NCBI GenBank assembly: GCA_963756975.1
Contig: CAVWPS010000002.1
Coordinates: forward strand, 1,054,001-1,118,000
Source of the DNA: CAVRQM01 sp963756975
GTDB taxonomy: Bacteria > Pseudomonadota > Alphaproteobacteria > Acetobacterales > Acetobacteraceae
Direction: 5' to 3'
DNA length: 64,000 bases
The translations under genes and the position numbers were made by a program. The notes under the pieces were generated by a model. That model did no database searches, was not told the origin of the DNA, and was given only the letters and a program-made list of their open reading frames with translations. Positions 8,700-17,504 of the stretch are shown here, in pieces (the stretch's first letter is position 1; every line of letters starts with the position of its first letter).

Positions 8700-10034
8700 G
8701 TGGGGAGACGAGAGCTGAGCGATCCGTCGACCCCAGACCCGCAGGACAACAACGACCAGACGCGCGTCATTCGTCCCCGCCCCGCCGGCCGGCGCGCGGC
8801 GGCTACGGCGGCGGTCGCGGACCCGGCGGCGGACGGTTTGCAGACGCTCGTGTCGGCCGTTCCCGAACCGCATGACGGCCCGGCGCTGATCGGGCCGGCG
8901 ATGCCGCTGCTGCAACTGATGGCGCGGCTGCGGACGATGGCGACACAGCCGGACGCCGCCGAACTGCGCGGCCGGACCGAGGACCAGTTGCGCGTGTTCG
9001 AGGCGCAATCCGAAAAGGCGGGCGTGCCGGCCGACCAGATCAAGCGCGGCCATTACGCGCTGTGCGTGAGCCTGGACGATCTGGTGCTGAACACGCCGTG
9101 GGGCGCGCGCGGCGCGTGGGCCAATGCGCCGCTGGTCGCGACGTTCCACCCGACCATCGGCCCCGAACGCTTCTTCGGCATGCTGCGGCAGATGCAGGAG
9201 AAGGCGGCGACGTTCCGCCCGGTGCTGGAGCTGATGTTCGTCTGCCTCTCGCTCGGCATGCTCGGCCAGTATCGCGACCAGAAGGGCGGGGCTGCCGAGG
9301 TCGAGGCGCTGCGGCAATCGGCGGCGATGACGCTCGACCGGCAGACGCCGCCGCCCGCCGACCTCGCGGCCAACTGGCGCGGCATCCACGCGCCGTTCGC
9401 GCCCGGACGCCGCACCCGGTTTCCGGTCTGGGTCGCGGCCGCCGCCGGACTGGCCATCGTGGGCGGCGCGTTTCTGCTGCTGACCCTGCGGCTGAACGAC
9501 CGCTCGGACGCGGTGTTCGACGCGATGCTGGCGGCAACGCCGTCGCACATGCCGGACGTGACGCGGCAGGCGACCCCCGTGCCGCTGCCACCGCCGCCGC
9601 CCTCGCCGGTGCCGACCGCGCAGGACCGCCTCGCGGCCCTGGTGCCTGCACCGGTCACGGTCGCCGGCACACCCGCGACGCCGGTGCTGCGGATCCCGGC
9701 CGACGCCCTGTTCCGCGCCAACACGGCTTCCCTGCTGCCGGCCGCGACCCCGCTGCTGCAATCGGTCGCGGACGCGGTAAAAGGCTCCCGGCTCGACGTG
9801 GTCGGCTACACCGATAGCCACCCGGTCCACACGGTTCAGTTTCCGTCCAATTTCAAGCTCTCGGCGGCACAGGCAGCGTCGGTGCAAAAGGCGCTCGGCC
9901 GCATGCTCGGGGCGGGGGCGAAAACCGCCGCCGAGGGACGCGCCGCCGCCGATCCGGTCGCGGACAACGAAACGCCGGACGGGCGCGCGAAAAACCGGCG
10001 GATCGAGATCGTCGTGGACCCGGCCTCGCCATGA
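8700..10034 (+). CDS. tssL: Second TssL (DotU/IcmH plus OmpA domain)
   Basis: 444 residues from GTG 8700. Same architecture as the copy at 856: disordered N terminus, DotU domain with HYALCVSLDDLVLNTPWG and ELMFVCLSLGMLGQYRD, one transmembrane helix (FPVWVAAAAGLAIVGGAFLL), proline-rich linker, OmpA-like domain with VVGYTDSHPV and a final KNRRIEIVV. Role: inner-membrane anchor of a T6SS envelope complex. Start is uncertain: CTG at 8715 follows the purine-rich GGGGAGACGAG and would give an N terminus (SDPS) like that of the first copy (SDDP). Stop overlaps tssM2 as ATGA. Sequence is clearly diverged from the first copy, so this is not a recent duplication. Confidence 0.9.
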   Translation: MGRRELSDPSTPDPQDNNDQTRVIRPRPAGRRAAATAAVADPAADGLQTLVSAVPEPHDGPALIGPAMPLLQLMARLRTMATQPDAAELRGRTEDQLRVFEAQSEKAGVPADQIKRGHYALCVSLDDLVLNTPWGARGAWANAPLVATFHPTIGPERFFGMLRQMQEKAATFRPVLELMFVCLSLGMLGQYRDQKGGAAEVEALRQSAAMTLDRQTPPPADLAANWRGIHAPFAPGRRTRFPVWVAAAAGLAIVGGAFLLLTLRLNDRSDAVFDAMLAATPSHMPDVTRQATPVPLPPPPPSPVPTAQDRLAALVPAPVTVAGTPATPVLRIPADALFRANTASLLPAATPLLQSVADAVKGSRLDVVGYTDSHPVHTVQFPSNFKLSAAQAASVQKALGRMLGAGAKTAAEGRAAADPVADNETPDGRAKNRRIEIVVDPASP

Positions 10035-13000
10035 GCGTCCTGCTGTCGCGCTGGACGACGACGCTGGTCGGCACGGCGCTGCTGGCCGCCCTCGTCTGGG
10101 TGTTCGGCCCGCTCTGGCCGCCGCTCGAGGATGTGTTGCCCCGGGCGCTCGTGATCCAGACGATGCTGGTCGTCTGGGCGGTCGCGAACGCGCTGCTCGA
10201 CTGGCGGCGGCGGTCGCGTGGTTCGGCGTTGATGGCCGGCCTCGGTGCGACCGGAGCCGAGGCGGAGGCGGTCGGGGAGACGCTGACCAAGGCGCTCGGC
10301 CTGCTGCGGAAGTCGGGCCAGCGCGGCTCGCTGACGGAGTTGCCCTGGTACGCCATCATCGGCCCGCCCGGTGCCGGCAAGACCACCGCCCTGCTCAACG
10401 CCGGGCTGCGCTTCACCCTGTCCGAACAGCTCGGCCGTGCGTCCGTGGCGGGCGTCGGCGGCACCCGGATGTGCGAGTGGTGGTTCACCGAGGGCGCCGT
10501 GCTGATCGACACGGCCGGCCGCTACACGACGCAGGATTCCGACAAATCGGTCGATCGCGCGGGGTGGGACGCCTTCCTCGGGCTGCTGAAACGCACCCGT
10601 CCGCGCCAGCCGCTGAACGGCGTCATCGTCGCGATCGCCCTGCCGGACGTGGTGCAGGCGTCGGCCGCCGAGCTCGACGCGCACGCGGCCGCCATCGCCG
10701 CGCGCATCACCGAGCTGGAGCGCCGGTTCGGCATGAAGATGCCGGTCTACGCGCTATTCACCAAAGCCGACCTGATCGCCGGCTTCTCGGAATTCTTCGA
10801 CGACCTCGACGCGGCCGGCCGCGATCAGGTCTGGGGCGAGACGTATCCGCTCACCGCCGGACCGGACCTCGCCGAGACGTTCGGCGCCGGGTTTCGCGGG
10901 CTGGTCGGGCGGCTCGGTGCGAAGATGCTGGCCCGGCTGCAGGCCGAACACCGGCCGGAGCGGCGGGGGGCCATCGCCGGTTTTCCGACCCAGGTCGCGA
11001 GCCTCGAAAAGCCGCTCGCGCGCTTCGTCGCGAATGCCTTCGCGGGCGGCACGATGTTGCGCGGCGTGTATTTCGCGTCCGGCACGCAGGAGGGCACGCC
11101 GCTCGACCGGCTGACCGGTGCGATGGCGCGCGCGTTCGGCATCGACCAGACCCGTGCCGTGGCGCTGCGGCCGGAGGCGGGGCGCAGCTACTTCCTCGGC
11201 CGCCTGCTGCGCGACGTGATCTTCGACGAGGCGATGCTGGTCCGCGAGCCGCCCGGTGCCGCCCGCCGCCGTCAGGTCGTTCGCGCGGCCGGGTTCGCCA
11301 TCATCCTGCTGGCCGTGTGCGGGGCCATCGGCGCGTTGGCGCTGAGCGACCGCACGGCCGAACGCCAGATCGCTGACGTCGCGTCGTCGCTCGACCAATA
11401 CGAGCAGGTGGCCCGCACCGCCGCGATCGACCCGGTGTCGGACGGCGATTTGCGGCCGCTCGTCGCGTTGCTCGACCGTGCCGCCGCCCTGCCGGACGCC
11501 ATCCCGGCGCAGCCGGTCGGCTTCGGCATGGAACAGAACGCCAAACTCGATGCCGGTGCGCGCGCCGTCTACCGTGACGGGCTGATCTACGGGCTGCTGC
11601 CGCGACTGGTCTGGCGGCTCGAGACGCGGATGCGCGGCGACCTGACCCGGCCGGACCCGCTGTACGAGGCGACCCGCATCTACCTGATGCTCGGCGGCGC
11701 CGGGCCACTCAACGTCCCGCAGGTCAAGGCGTGGATGGCGCGGGATTGGGCGCTCGCCTATCCGGACGATGCGGCGACGACGGCCGCGCTGGACCGCCAC
11801 CTCGACCGGCTGCTGGCCGAGCCGCTGCCGTCGCTGACGCTCGACGGGCAACTGGTCACCGCCGCCCGCGCCAGTTTTAGCCGCGTGCCGCTCGCCGAGC
11901 GCGTGTTCGGCAGCATCCGGTCGTCCCCGGCGGCGACGGCGCTCCCGCCCTGGCGGCCGGCCGACGTGCTCGGCCTCGCCGGCGTCACCGTGTTCGCCCG
12001 CGCGTCCGGCCGGCCGATGACGGACGGCATCCCGGGCCTGTATACCGCCGACGGCTACCGCACGGTGTTGCTCCCCTCGATCGGGGCCGCGACCAAGCAG
12101 GTGGCCAGCGAGACGTGGGTGATCGGCCGCCAGACCGACTACGCCCAGGGCGAGCTGGCCGATCTGCAGCGGGCGGTCGCCGCCCTGTACGTCGCCGATT
12201 TCGACGCGCGCTGGGACGCGATGCTGGCCGACCTCGTGATCGCGCCCATGCCGTCCCTGCCGCAGGCGGCGCAGGCGCTGTATATCGTCGCCTCGCCGGA
12301 ATCGCCGATGCGCGCACTGGTTCGGTCGCTGGCGGCGCAGTTGAAGCTGCCGGACGCGGGCTCGTCCAAATACGCGAACCTGATCGCGCTGACCGCCGGT
12401 GACGGCGCCGGGCTGGAGCGGTCGCTGCGGCTGGTCGCGGACATCCAGCAGCAGCTCGCCAAGATCGCGGCATTGCCGGTCGGCACGGCGATCCCGCCCG
12501 GCGGCGACGACATCGGGACCGCGCTGCAGACGGACGCGGCACGTCAGCCCGACCCGCTCGGCCGCTGGATGTCCGGCATCGCGGTCACCGCACAGGCGCT
12601 GCGCACCGGCAACGTCCGCCGCCAGACGGTGCTCGCCTACAACGCGGCCGGCGGCCCGGCGCAGGCGTGTCAGGCGGCGCTGTCGGGTCACTCGCCGTTC
12701 GGCGCGAACGGATCGCCGCTGCCGCTCGACACCTTCGCCCAGGTGTTCGGACCCGGCGGCGCGTTGGACGGGTTTTTCAACGCGCAGCTCAAACCGTTCG
12801 TCGACGTGTCCACGAAGCCGTGGAAACCGCAGGCTGCCAACGGCGCGACCCCGCCGGTCTCGCCCGCCGAATTGGCGCAGTTCCAGCGCGCGGCGGCGAT
12901 CCGCGACGCGTTCTTCCCCGCGGGCCAAGCGACGCCGTCGGTCACGTTCGAAATCGCGCCGTCCCCGCAAGCCAAGCCGGCCACGCTGGCGGTCGCCGGG

Positions 13001-13300
13001 ACGGTGATCGAGTCCGGCAAGGGACCGCCGCAAACCGCCCAGATCACCTGGCCGGCCGCCGACGAGACGGCCACGCTGACGATCGGCGGCGCGCCGGCGT
13101 CGCTGACCGAAACCGGACCGTGGGCGCTGTTCCGGCTGTTCGGCCACGGCAAGCTGCTGGCGCCGAACAAGGCGGGGCGTCAGGAGCTGGCGTTCACCAT
13201 CGGCCCGGCCAGCGTCTCCTACCTGCTGCACCTGACGGCCCAGCCGAACGCGTTCTCGCCCGGCTTGCTGAGCGATTTCCGCTGTCCGGCCGTCCAATGA
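10031..13300 (+). CDS. tssM: Second TssM/IcmF
   Basis: 1089 residues, about 110 shorter than the first copy. Helices at about 9-25 and 41-58, GTPase-like domain with intact Walker A GPPGAGKT at 111-118 and DTAGRY, a third helix at about 418-438, then the periplasmic region with TKPWKPQ and WALFRLFGHGK near the C terminus, matching TKPWKF and WALFRLLDTGK of the first copy. Start ATG overlaps the tssL2 stop by four bases, and the stop overlaps tagF by four bases, so tssL2-tssM2-tagF is translationally coupled. Both copies keep the nucleotide-binding motif, so neither looks like a decaying duplicate. Confidence 0.94.
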   Translation: MSVLLSRWTTTLVGTALLAALVWVFGPLWPPLEDVLPRALVIQTMLVVWAVANALLDWRRRSRGSALMAGLGATGAEAEAVGETLTKALGLLRKSGQRGSLTELPWYAIIGPPGAGKTTALLNAGLRFTLSEQLGRASVAGVGGTRMCEWWFTEGAVLIDTAGRYTTQDSDKSVDRAGWDAFLGLLKRTRPRQPLNGVIVAIALPDVVQASAAELDAHAAAIAARITELERRFGMKMPVYALFTKADLIAGFSEFFDDLDAAGRDQVWGETYPLTAGPDLAETFGAGFRGLVGRLGAKMLARLQAEHRPERRGAIAGFPTQVASLEKPLARFVANAFAGGTMLRGVYFASGTQEGTPLDRLTGAMARAFGIDQTRAVALRPEAGRSYFLGRLLRDVIFDEAMLVREPPGAARRRQVVRAAGFAIILLAVCGAIGALALSDRTAERQIADVASSLDQYEQVARTAAIDPVSDGDLRPLVALLDRAAALPDAIPAQPVGFGMEQNAKLDAGARAVYRDGLIYGLLPRLVWRLETRMRGDLTRPDPLYEATRIYLMLGGAGPLNVPQVKAWMARDWALAYPDDAATTAALDRHLDRLLAEPLPSLTLDGQLVTAARASFSRVPLAERVFGSIRSSPAATALPPWRPADVLGLAGVTVFARASGRPMTDGIPGLYTADGYRTVLLPSIGAATKQVASETWVIGRQTDYAQGELADLQRAVAALYVADFDARWDAMLADLVIAPMPSLPQAAQALYIVASPESPMRALVRSLAAQLKLPDAGSSKYANLIALTAGDGAGLERSLRLVADIQQQLAKIAALPVGTAIPPGGDDIGTALQTDAARQPDPLGRWMSGIAVTAQALRTGNVRRQTVLAYNAAGGPAQACQAALSGHSPFGANGSPLPLDTFAQVFGPGGALDGFFNAQLKPFVDVSTKPWKPQAANGATPPVSPAELAQFQRAAAIRDAFFPAGQATPSVTFEIAPSPQAKPATLAVAGTVIESGKGPPQTAQITWPAADETATLTIGGAPASLTETGPWALFRLFGHGKLLAPNKAGRQELAFTIGPASVSYLLHLTAQPNAFSPGLLSDFRCPAVQ

Positions 13301-13854
13301 GCCTTGCCGCCGGGTTCTTCGGCAAAATCCCGACGCGCGGCGATTTCGTCCGGCACGGCCTGCCGCCCGATTTCGTGCGGGCGCTCGATTCGTGGTGGCA
13401 AGCCGTCCTGCCCGACAGCCGCGCCCGGCTCGGCGAGACCTGGACCGACGCGTGGATGGAGGCGCCGGTCTGGCGGTTCGCGCTCGCGCCCGGCATTTGC
13501 GGCGCGTGCGCGGCCGTCGGGCTTTGGGTTCCGAGCACCGACAAGGCCGGCCGGCTGTTCCCGCTCACCATCGCGGTCGCCGCCCCGAAATGGCGCGATC
13601 TGGCCGCCGCGACCCCGTTCCTCGACGCGGCCGAGACGATCGCGATCGCGGCCGTCGAGCGCGACGTGGAACCCGAACAACTCGCCGACGCGATCCAGGC
13701 CGCCTGCGCGCAAGCGGGCACCCCGATGCCGGAGCCGCTGGCCGGTACCGGCCGCTGGTGGACCGAGGGCAGCCCCCGCGTCGCCCCGGTGTCGCGCGAC
13801 TATTCCGAAATGCCGGACGGACGCGCCTTCGGGGCGATGCTGCGCGACGCCTGA
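13297..13854 (+). CDS. tagF: T6SS-associated protein TagF/ImpM
   Basis: 185 residues with the typical TagF N terminus FFGKIPTRGDFVRHGLP, then a WWQ motif and GLWVPSTDKAGRLFPLTI. TagF is a cytoplasmic post-translational repressor of T6SS assembly in species where it has been studied, acting with the FHA protein. ATG at 13297 overlaps the tssM2 stop as ATGA. It is the last T6SS gene seen; the next gene converges from the minus strand after 36 bases. The enzymatic and needle genes (tssB, C, D, E, F, G, H, K, vgrG) are not in this window. Confidence 0.92.
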   Translation: MSLAAGFFGKIPTRGDFVRHGLPPDFVRALDSWWQAVLPDSRARLGETWTDAWMEAPVWRFALAPGICGACAAVGLWVPSTDKAGRLFPLTIAVAAPKWRDLAAATPFLDAAETIAIAAVERDVEPEQLADAIQAACAQAGTPMPEPLAGTGRWWTEGSPRVAPVSRDYSEMPDGRAFGAMLRDA

Positions 13855-13890
13855 TAATTCTGTCCTTCGAGGGTTTCGGCGCGTGGCGGG

Positions 13891-14472
13891 TTAAGCCACC
13901 GCGACCGCCTTCCGCCGCATCCCCCGCCCGACCGCGTAAATGCGCTTGATGATCCGCAACATGCCGGGTTTGTCGCGGGCCAGAACGACCTCGCGGAACA
14001 CGTCGTTGACCCGGGTGATCCCGTACGTCTTCCCGGGCGCGCCGGCGATTTCGAAAAATGTCGGGATGTCGGCGCCGATCGCGGCCGCGACCGATTCCGC
14101 GAACCCCGCGGCATCGACCGCACCGCGATCGAGCAGCGTGAACACGACCGCCGATTCGCTCTCGGTCACCCGAAGCCGCACCAGCACGCGCGACAGGTCC
14201 GGGCGCATCGTGTCGCGCACCCACCGCAACTGCCGCCACCCGCAATAGAAGCTGCGGCACGTGTGCGGGCGGGCGTCGTAGATCGCGCAATGGTTGTCCG
14301 GCAGCGCGTTCCGGCAGCGCACGCCTTGCGGTTTCTTCAGCGCCGGATCGTCGATCGTCAGCGCCACGCAACAGACGTTGCACGCGCCGCACTCCCGGCC
14401 GGCGACCAGATCGGGTTCCACGTCCATCCCCTCGCGACGCACGATTTGCGCGCGTTTCGAACGGCGGCGCAA
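13891..14472 (-). CDS. YkgJ-type cysteine-cluster protein
   Basis: 193 residues. Cysteines are arranged as in the YkgJ/UPF0153 zinc- or iron-chelating family: C28, C31, C34, C35, then C53, C62, C72 and C77, with the signature AIYDARPHTCRSFYCGW. The biochemical role of the family is not settled; metal binding is the usual prediction. No signal peptide. It is the last gene of the minus-strand operon that starts at hpnA; the gap from acyP is only six bases. The listed start is a TTG; an ATG at codon 16 is an alternative that still includes all cysteines. Confidence 0.78.
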   Translation of the reverse strand: MRRRSKRAQIVRREGMDVEPDLVAGRECGACNVCCVALTIDDPALKKPQGVRCRNALPDNHCAIYDARPHTCRSFYCGWRQLRWVRDTMRPDLSRVLVRLRVTESESAVVFTLLDRGAVDAAGFAESVAAAIGADIPTFFEIAGAPGKTYGITRVNDVFREVVLARDKPGMLRIIKRIYAVGRGMRRKAVAVA

Positions 14473-14478
14473 CCGATC

Positions 14479-14754
14479 TCAGACGGTCGGCCGCCGCGAA
14501 AATCCGGGCTCGTCGGGCGGCTCGGCCAGTTCCTCGACGATCTCCGACACCTCGGCCAGGACGGGGCCACGGCGGCACAGGCGGAGCGCCTCCTCGATGG
14601 CCGCCGGCGCGCCGTCGATCAGCGCCTCCACCGTGCCGTCGCGGCGGTTGCGGACCCAGCCGGACAGCGCGAGCCGCCGCGCCTCGGCCACCAGCCAGTC
14701 GCGATAGCCGAGGCCCTGCACCCGGCCCGAGATGATGATTCTCCGCGCGGTCAT
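14479..14754 (-). CDS. acyP: Acylphosphatase
   Basis: 91 residues, normal size. Both family signatures are present: GRVQGLGYRDW with the phosphate-binding Arg R18, and GWVRNRRDGTVEALI with the catalytic Asn N36. It hydrolyses the carboxyl-phosphate bond of acyl phosphates in the cytoplasm. Its ATG overlaps the TGA that closes the corrected reading frame of the ATP12 gene upstream (ATGA), which is one of the reasons the ATP12 gene is judged to carry a frameshift. Part of the hpnA-to-YkgJ operon. Confidence 0.92.
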   Translation of the reverse strand: MTARRIIISGRVQGLGYRDWLVAEARRLALSGWVRNRRDGTVEALIDGAPAAIEEALRLCRRGPVLAEVSEIVEELAEPPDEPGFSRRPTV

Positions 14755-15462
14755 CGTGCCCTCGCCAACTCGATGAACCGGGCCGCGTCGGCCACGTCGC
14801 GCTCGGCCGACAGGCGTGCCGCAATCGCCTCGTCGTCCTCGCCCCACAACGCGGCCTGGAACAGTTCGTCGACGATGGACGTCGCGTGGGCGCCGGCGGC
14901 CGTGATCGCCCCGGCCGCGAGCGCCAGGCCGAGTACCGAGGCTGCCCAGCGCCGGCACGATCACGCCGAGGCCGGCCAGCGTGTTGACGTCGCAGGCCGC
15001 GACGGCGCCCGTCAGCGCGTCGATGGCCGCATCCGGTTGCCGGACGGCGACGATCCCTTGCACCACCGTCAGCCGCGCGCCGTAGCTCGCCGCCGCCCAG
15101 TCGATCCACGGATCCCACGCCGCCGCCTCGGCCGCGACCAGTTCGGGCGGTTCGAGGGCGCGGTAGCACAGCAGATCGTTCTCGCCGTAGCGGGCAAGCT
15201 CGGCCACGACCCCGTCCGCCACCGCAGCCACCCGCTCCTGCGCGGTGCCGGCCAATCGCGTCAGGGGGACGTCCGAATAGTCCATGGTGCCGCCCGGCCC
15301 GTCGCCCGCCGCCGCCCATTCGGCCGCCAGCGCCTCGGCGAGCGGCCGCGTCGCGATTTTCAACGCTTGCCCGCCCGGCAGCCGCATCGGCTTGCCGTCT
15401 AGCTTGACGGACCAGCCGCCCCCGTCCGGCTCGGCGGTCGCATCGGTCCAGAACCGCTTCAT
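14751..15462 (-). pseudogene. ATP12-family F1-ATPase assembly chaperone, frameshifted
   Basis: The first three quarters read as an ATP12 chaperone: N-terminal MKRFW, the LDGKPMRLPGG strand, LAAEWAAAG, RYGENDLLCYRALEPPELVAA and the WDPWIDWAAASYG motif. ATP12 proteins help insert the alpha subunit during F1 assembly in mitochondria and alphaproteobacteria. After PALGSL, near 14930-14945, the frame becomes Arg/Gly-rich shadow. Skipping one base restores a plausible C terminus (VLGLALAAGAI, then SIVDELFQAALWGEDDEAI) ending in a TGA that overlaps the acyP ATG. Total length is 712 bases, one more than a multiple of three, so a single extra base explains it. Corrected product would be 236 residues. 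ATG 15462 overlaps the AsmA stop. Confidence 0.82.
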
Positions 15463-17504
15463 CGCAGCAACCCACGCAGCAGGTCGGCAGGCTTTTTCCT
15501 CGATTCGGAGGGGGCCGTCGGCGGCGGCAACGGCAGCGCGACACCGATCGCGAGGAGGCTCGCGGCACACGCATCGCCCTTCGACACCGGGTCCGGGTGC
15601 GGGTCGGAGCCGATCGCCGGCGCTTCCCACCCGCCGGTCACCATGAGCGGCAGCGACAGGCCGATCCCGCTGCGCAGCACCGGCCGCACTTTCAGCGCCA
15701 GCGTATGCGCCCGCAGGTCGACCGTGCCCTGGCCCGACGCGGTCAGTCTCGGCGTGTCGAGGGTGATCGGCGCCACGGTCGCCACACCGCCGGTCGCGGA
15801 CATGCGCAGCACCACGCAGCGGAAATGGGTCGGGCCGATCGTGACCTTGACCGGCAGTTTGCGCGTCGCCTCGATCAGCGCGGGCGCGATCGCGGTCGGG
15901 TCCAGCTCGCCGTCCACGGCGGCCAGGGACGCGCTGCCGACGAGGTTCGCGAGCAGCGCGTCGGTCGTCTCGCCGGCCGTGTTCAGCTCGGCGCGGACCG
16001 TCGCGGTGCCGGTCATCGGGCCGCTCGTCAGTTTCAGCGACGGCGCTTGCAGCATCAGCACGATGGTCGGCGGCGCGCTGCCCGCGTCCAACGTGGCGCT
16101 GGCATGGACCGGCCCCGCCACCGTGTCGGCCGCCACCGGGTCGAGCACGAGGCGGCCGTCCGCGAGCGTCGCGTGGACCCGTGCGGCGTGCAGCACCGCG
16201 CCGCCCAGCGTCAGTGCGTCGGCGCTGAGTGCCACGTCGCCGGTCGCTTCCCGCAACCGCGCGAACGGGTCGGGCGGGGGCGACGGCGTGCTCGGCGCGG
16301 CCGGTGCCGACGGTGCCGACGGTGGCGCGGCCGCAGGTTGCGGCTCGGGTGCGCGCATCGCCCGCAGCACCGCGTCCATATCCAGCGTCTTGGCTGCCAG
16401 CGTGCCCATGACCGAGGGCACTTTCGCGTCGTCGGCGACGGTGACGTTGCCCGAAAGATCGCCGGCCGAACTGGTCAGCGCCAGCCGGTCGAGCGCCACG
16501 TGGAACACCGGACGCCCCGTGACGTGAAGAAAGTCGCCGACCGCCACATGCCCGGCCGCGTGCGTCTCGATCGAGGCGGCCCCGGCCGGCAGGCGGGGCG
16601 ATAGCGTAGCGAGATCGGCCGCGCGCCCGTCGAACACCGCGTCGAAACTGCCGTCGCGCGCCGCGTGGCCGGTCGCGTGCAGCATCGCCCCTGGCTGCTC
16701 GATCGAAACGTCGACCGGCTGCGGCCCGGGCGCGCCGAGGCTGGCGACCGGTGCCGTCGTCACCGTGATGCTCCGGTGGCCACGCTGGATTTTCACCCGT
16801 GTCGCGTCCGACCCCACATGCGCCGTGACGTCGGACCGGCCGGGCGCGTCGCCCAGCACCGGGTCGGGCGGCAACGTCACCTGACCGGTCGCATCGACCG
16901 CGTAGCCGCCCGCGTCGGGACGGGTGCCGGTGATCTCGGCCGTGTCGCCCCGGCTCGCCAGCGACGCCGTCAGATGCCAGCCATCGGCCTGATGCGACGC
17001 GCGCGCCTGCGAAACATCGACCGGAAATCCATCCACGACCGCGTGACCGTCGACGATCGTCACCGCGCCGATCTTCGGACGCAGCCGGACCGAGCCGCCG
17101 CCACCCGACCCGGTAGCGGGTTCCGGCGACGGATCGGACGGGCGGGCAAGATCGGCCACATTCAGGACGAGGTCCGGATGCTCGAGCCGGATGTCGCGAA
17201 CGTCGACCACGCCGGAAAAGAACCCGAACAGACCGATGCCGGCCACCACGCGGGGCAAAATCAGCATTTCGGGCCGCGCACGGCCGGGCGGGTTGTCGAC
17301 GGTGACGTTCAGCGCCTCGATCGTCAGGTCGGGATGAACGCGCAGGCTGCCGATATGGACCGGATGGCCGGCCGCACGGGTCGCGGCGGCCTCGATCTTC
17401 GGGATGAAGCGCGACGGATCGCGCAGCAGCCATGCCCCGGTTCCGGCCACCGCGAGCACCAGCAGCACCAGGATCCCGACCGCGAAAAAAGCCGCCCGCC
17501 TCAC
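15459..17504 (-). CDS. AsmA-family envelope protein
   Basis: 681 residues. One N-terminal transmembrane anchor (about 5-27), then a long periplasmic beta-rich region with the AsmA N-terminal pattern (DPSRFIPKIEAAATRAAG, HIGSLRVHPDLTIEALNV) and an AsmA-type C-terminal repeat (PRLTASGQGTVDLRAHTLAL). A Pro/Ala/Ser linker lies around the middle. AsmA-like proteins are proposed to move or organise lipids between the membranes; here it sits in an operon with hopanoid genes hpnA and hpnB, which fits an outer-membrane lipid role. The start is GTG at 17504, overlapping the rluC stop as GTGA. Confidence 0.85.
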   Translation of the reverse strand: MRRAAFFAVGILVLLVLAVAGTGAWLLRDPSRFIPKIEAAATRAAGHPVHIGSLRVHPDLTIEALNVTVDNPPGRARPEMLILPRVVAGIGLFGFFSGVVDVRDIRLEHPDLVLNVADLARPSDPSPEPATGSGGGGSVRLRPKIGAVTIVDGHAVVDGFPVDVSQARASHQADGWHLTASLASRGDTAEITGTRPDAGGYAVDATGQVTLPPDPVLGDAPGRSDVTAHVGSDATRVKIQRGHRSITVTTAPVASLGAPGPQPVDVSIEQPGAMLHATGHAARDGSFDAVFDGRAADLATLSPRLPAGAASIETHAAGHVAVGDFLHVTGRPVFHVALDRLALTSSAGDLSGNVTVADDAKVPSVMGTLAAKTLDMDAVLRAMRAPEPQPAAAPPSAPSAPAAPSTPSPPPDPFARLREATGDVALSADALTLGGAVLHAARVHATLADGRLVLDPVAADTVAGPVHASATLDAGSAPPTIVLMLQAPSLKLTSGPMTGTATVRAELNTAGETTDALLANLVGSASLAAVDGELDPTAIAPALIEATRKLPVKVTIGPTHFRCVVLRMSATGGVATVAPITLDTPRLTASGQGTVDLRAHTLALKVRPVLRSGIGLSLPLMVTGGWEAPAIGSDPHPDPVSKGDACAASLLAIGVALPLPPPTAPSESRKKPADLLRGLLR

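Noticed and set aside
10754..13297. Very long open frame on the minus strand opposite tssM2
   Set aside because: Arg/Gly/Gln-rich shadow of a well-conserved gene, as expected in high-GC DNA; no motif or start signal.
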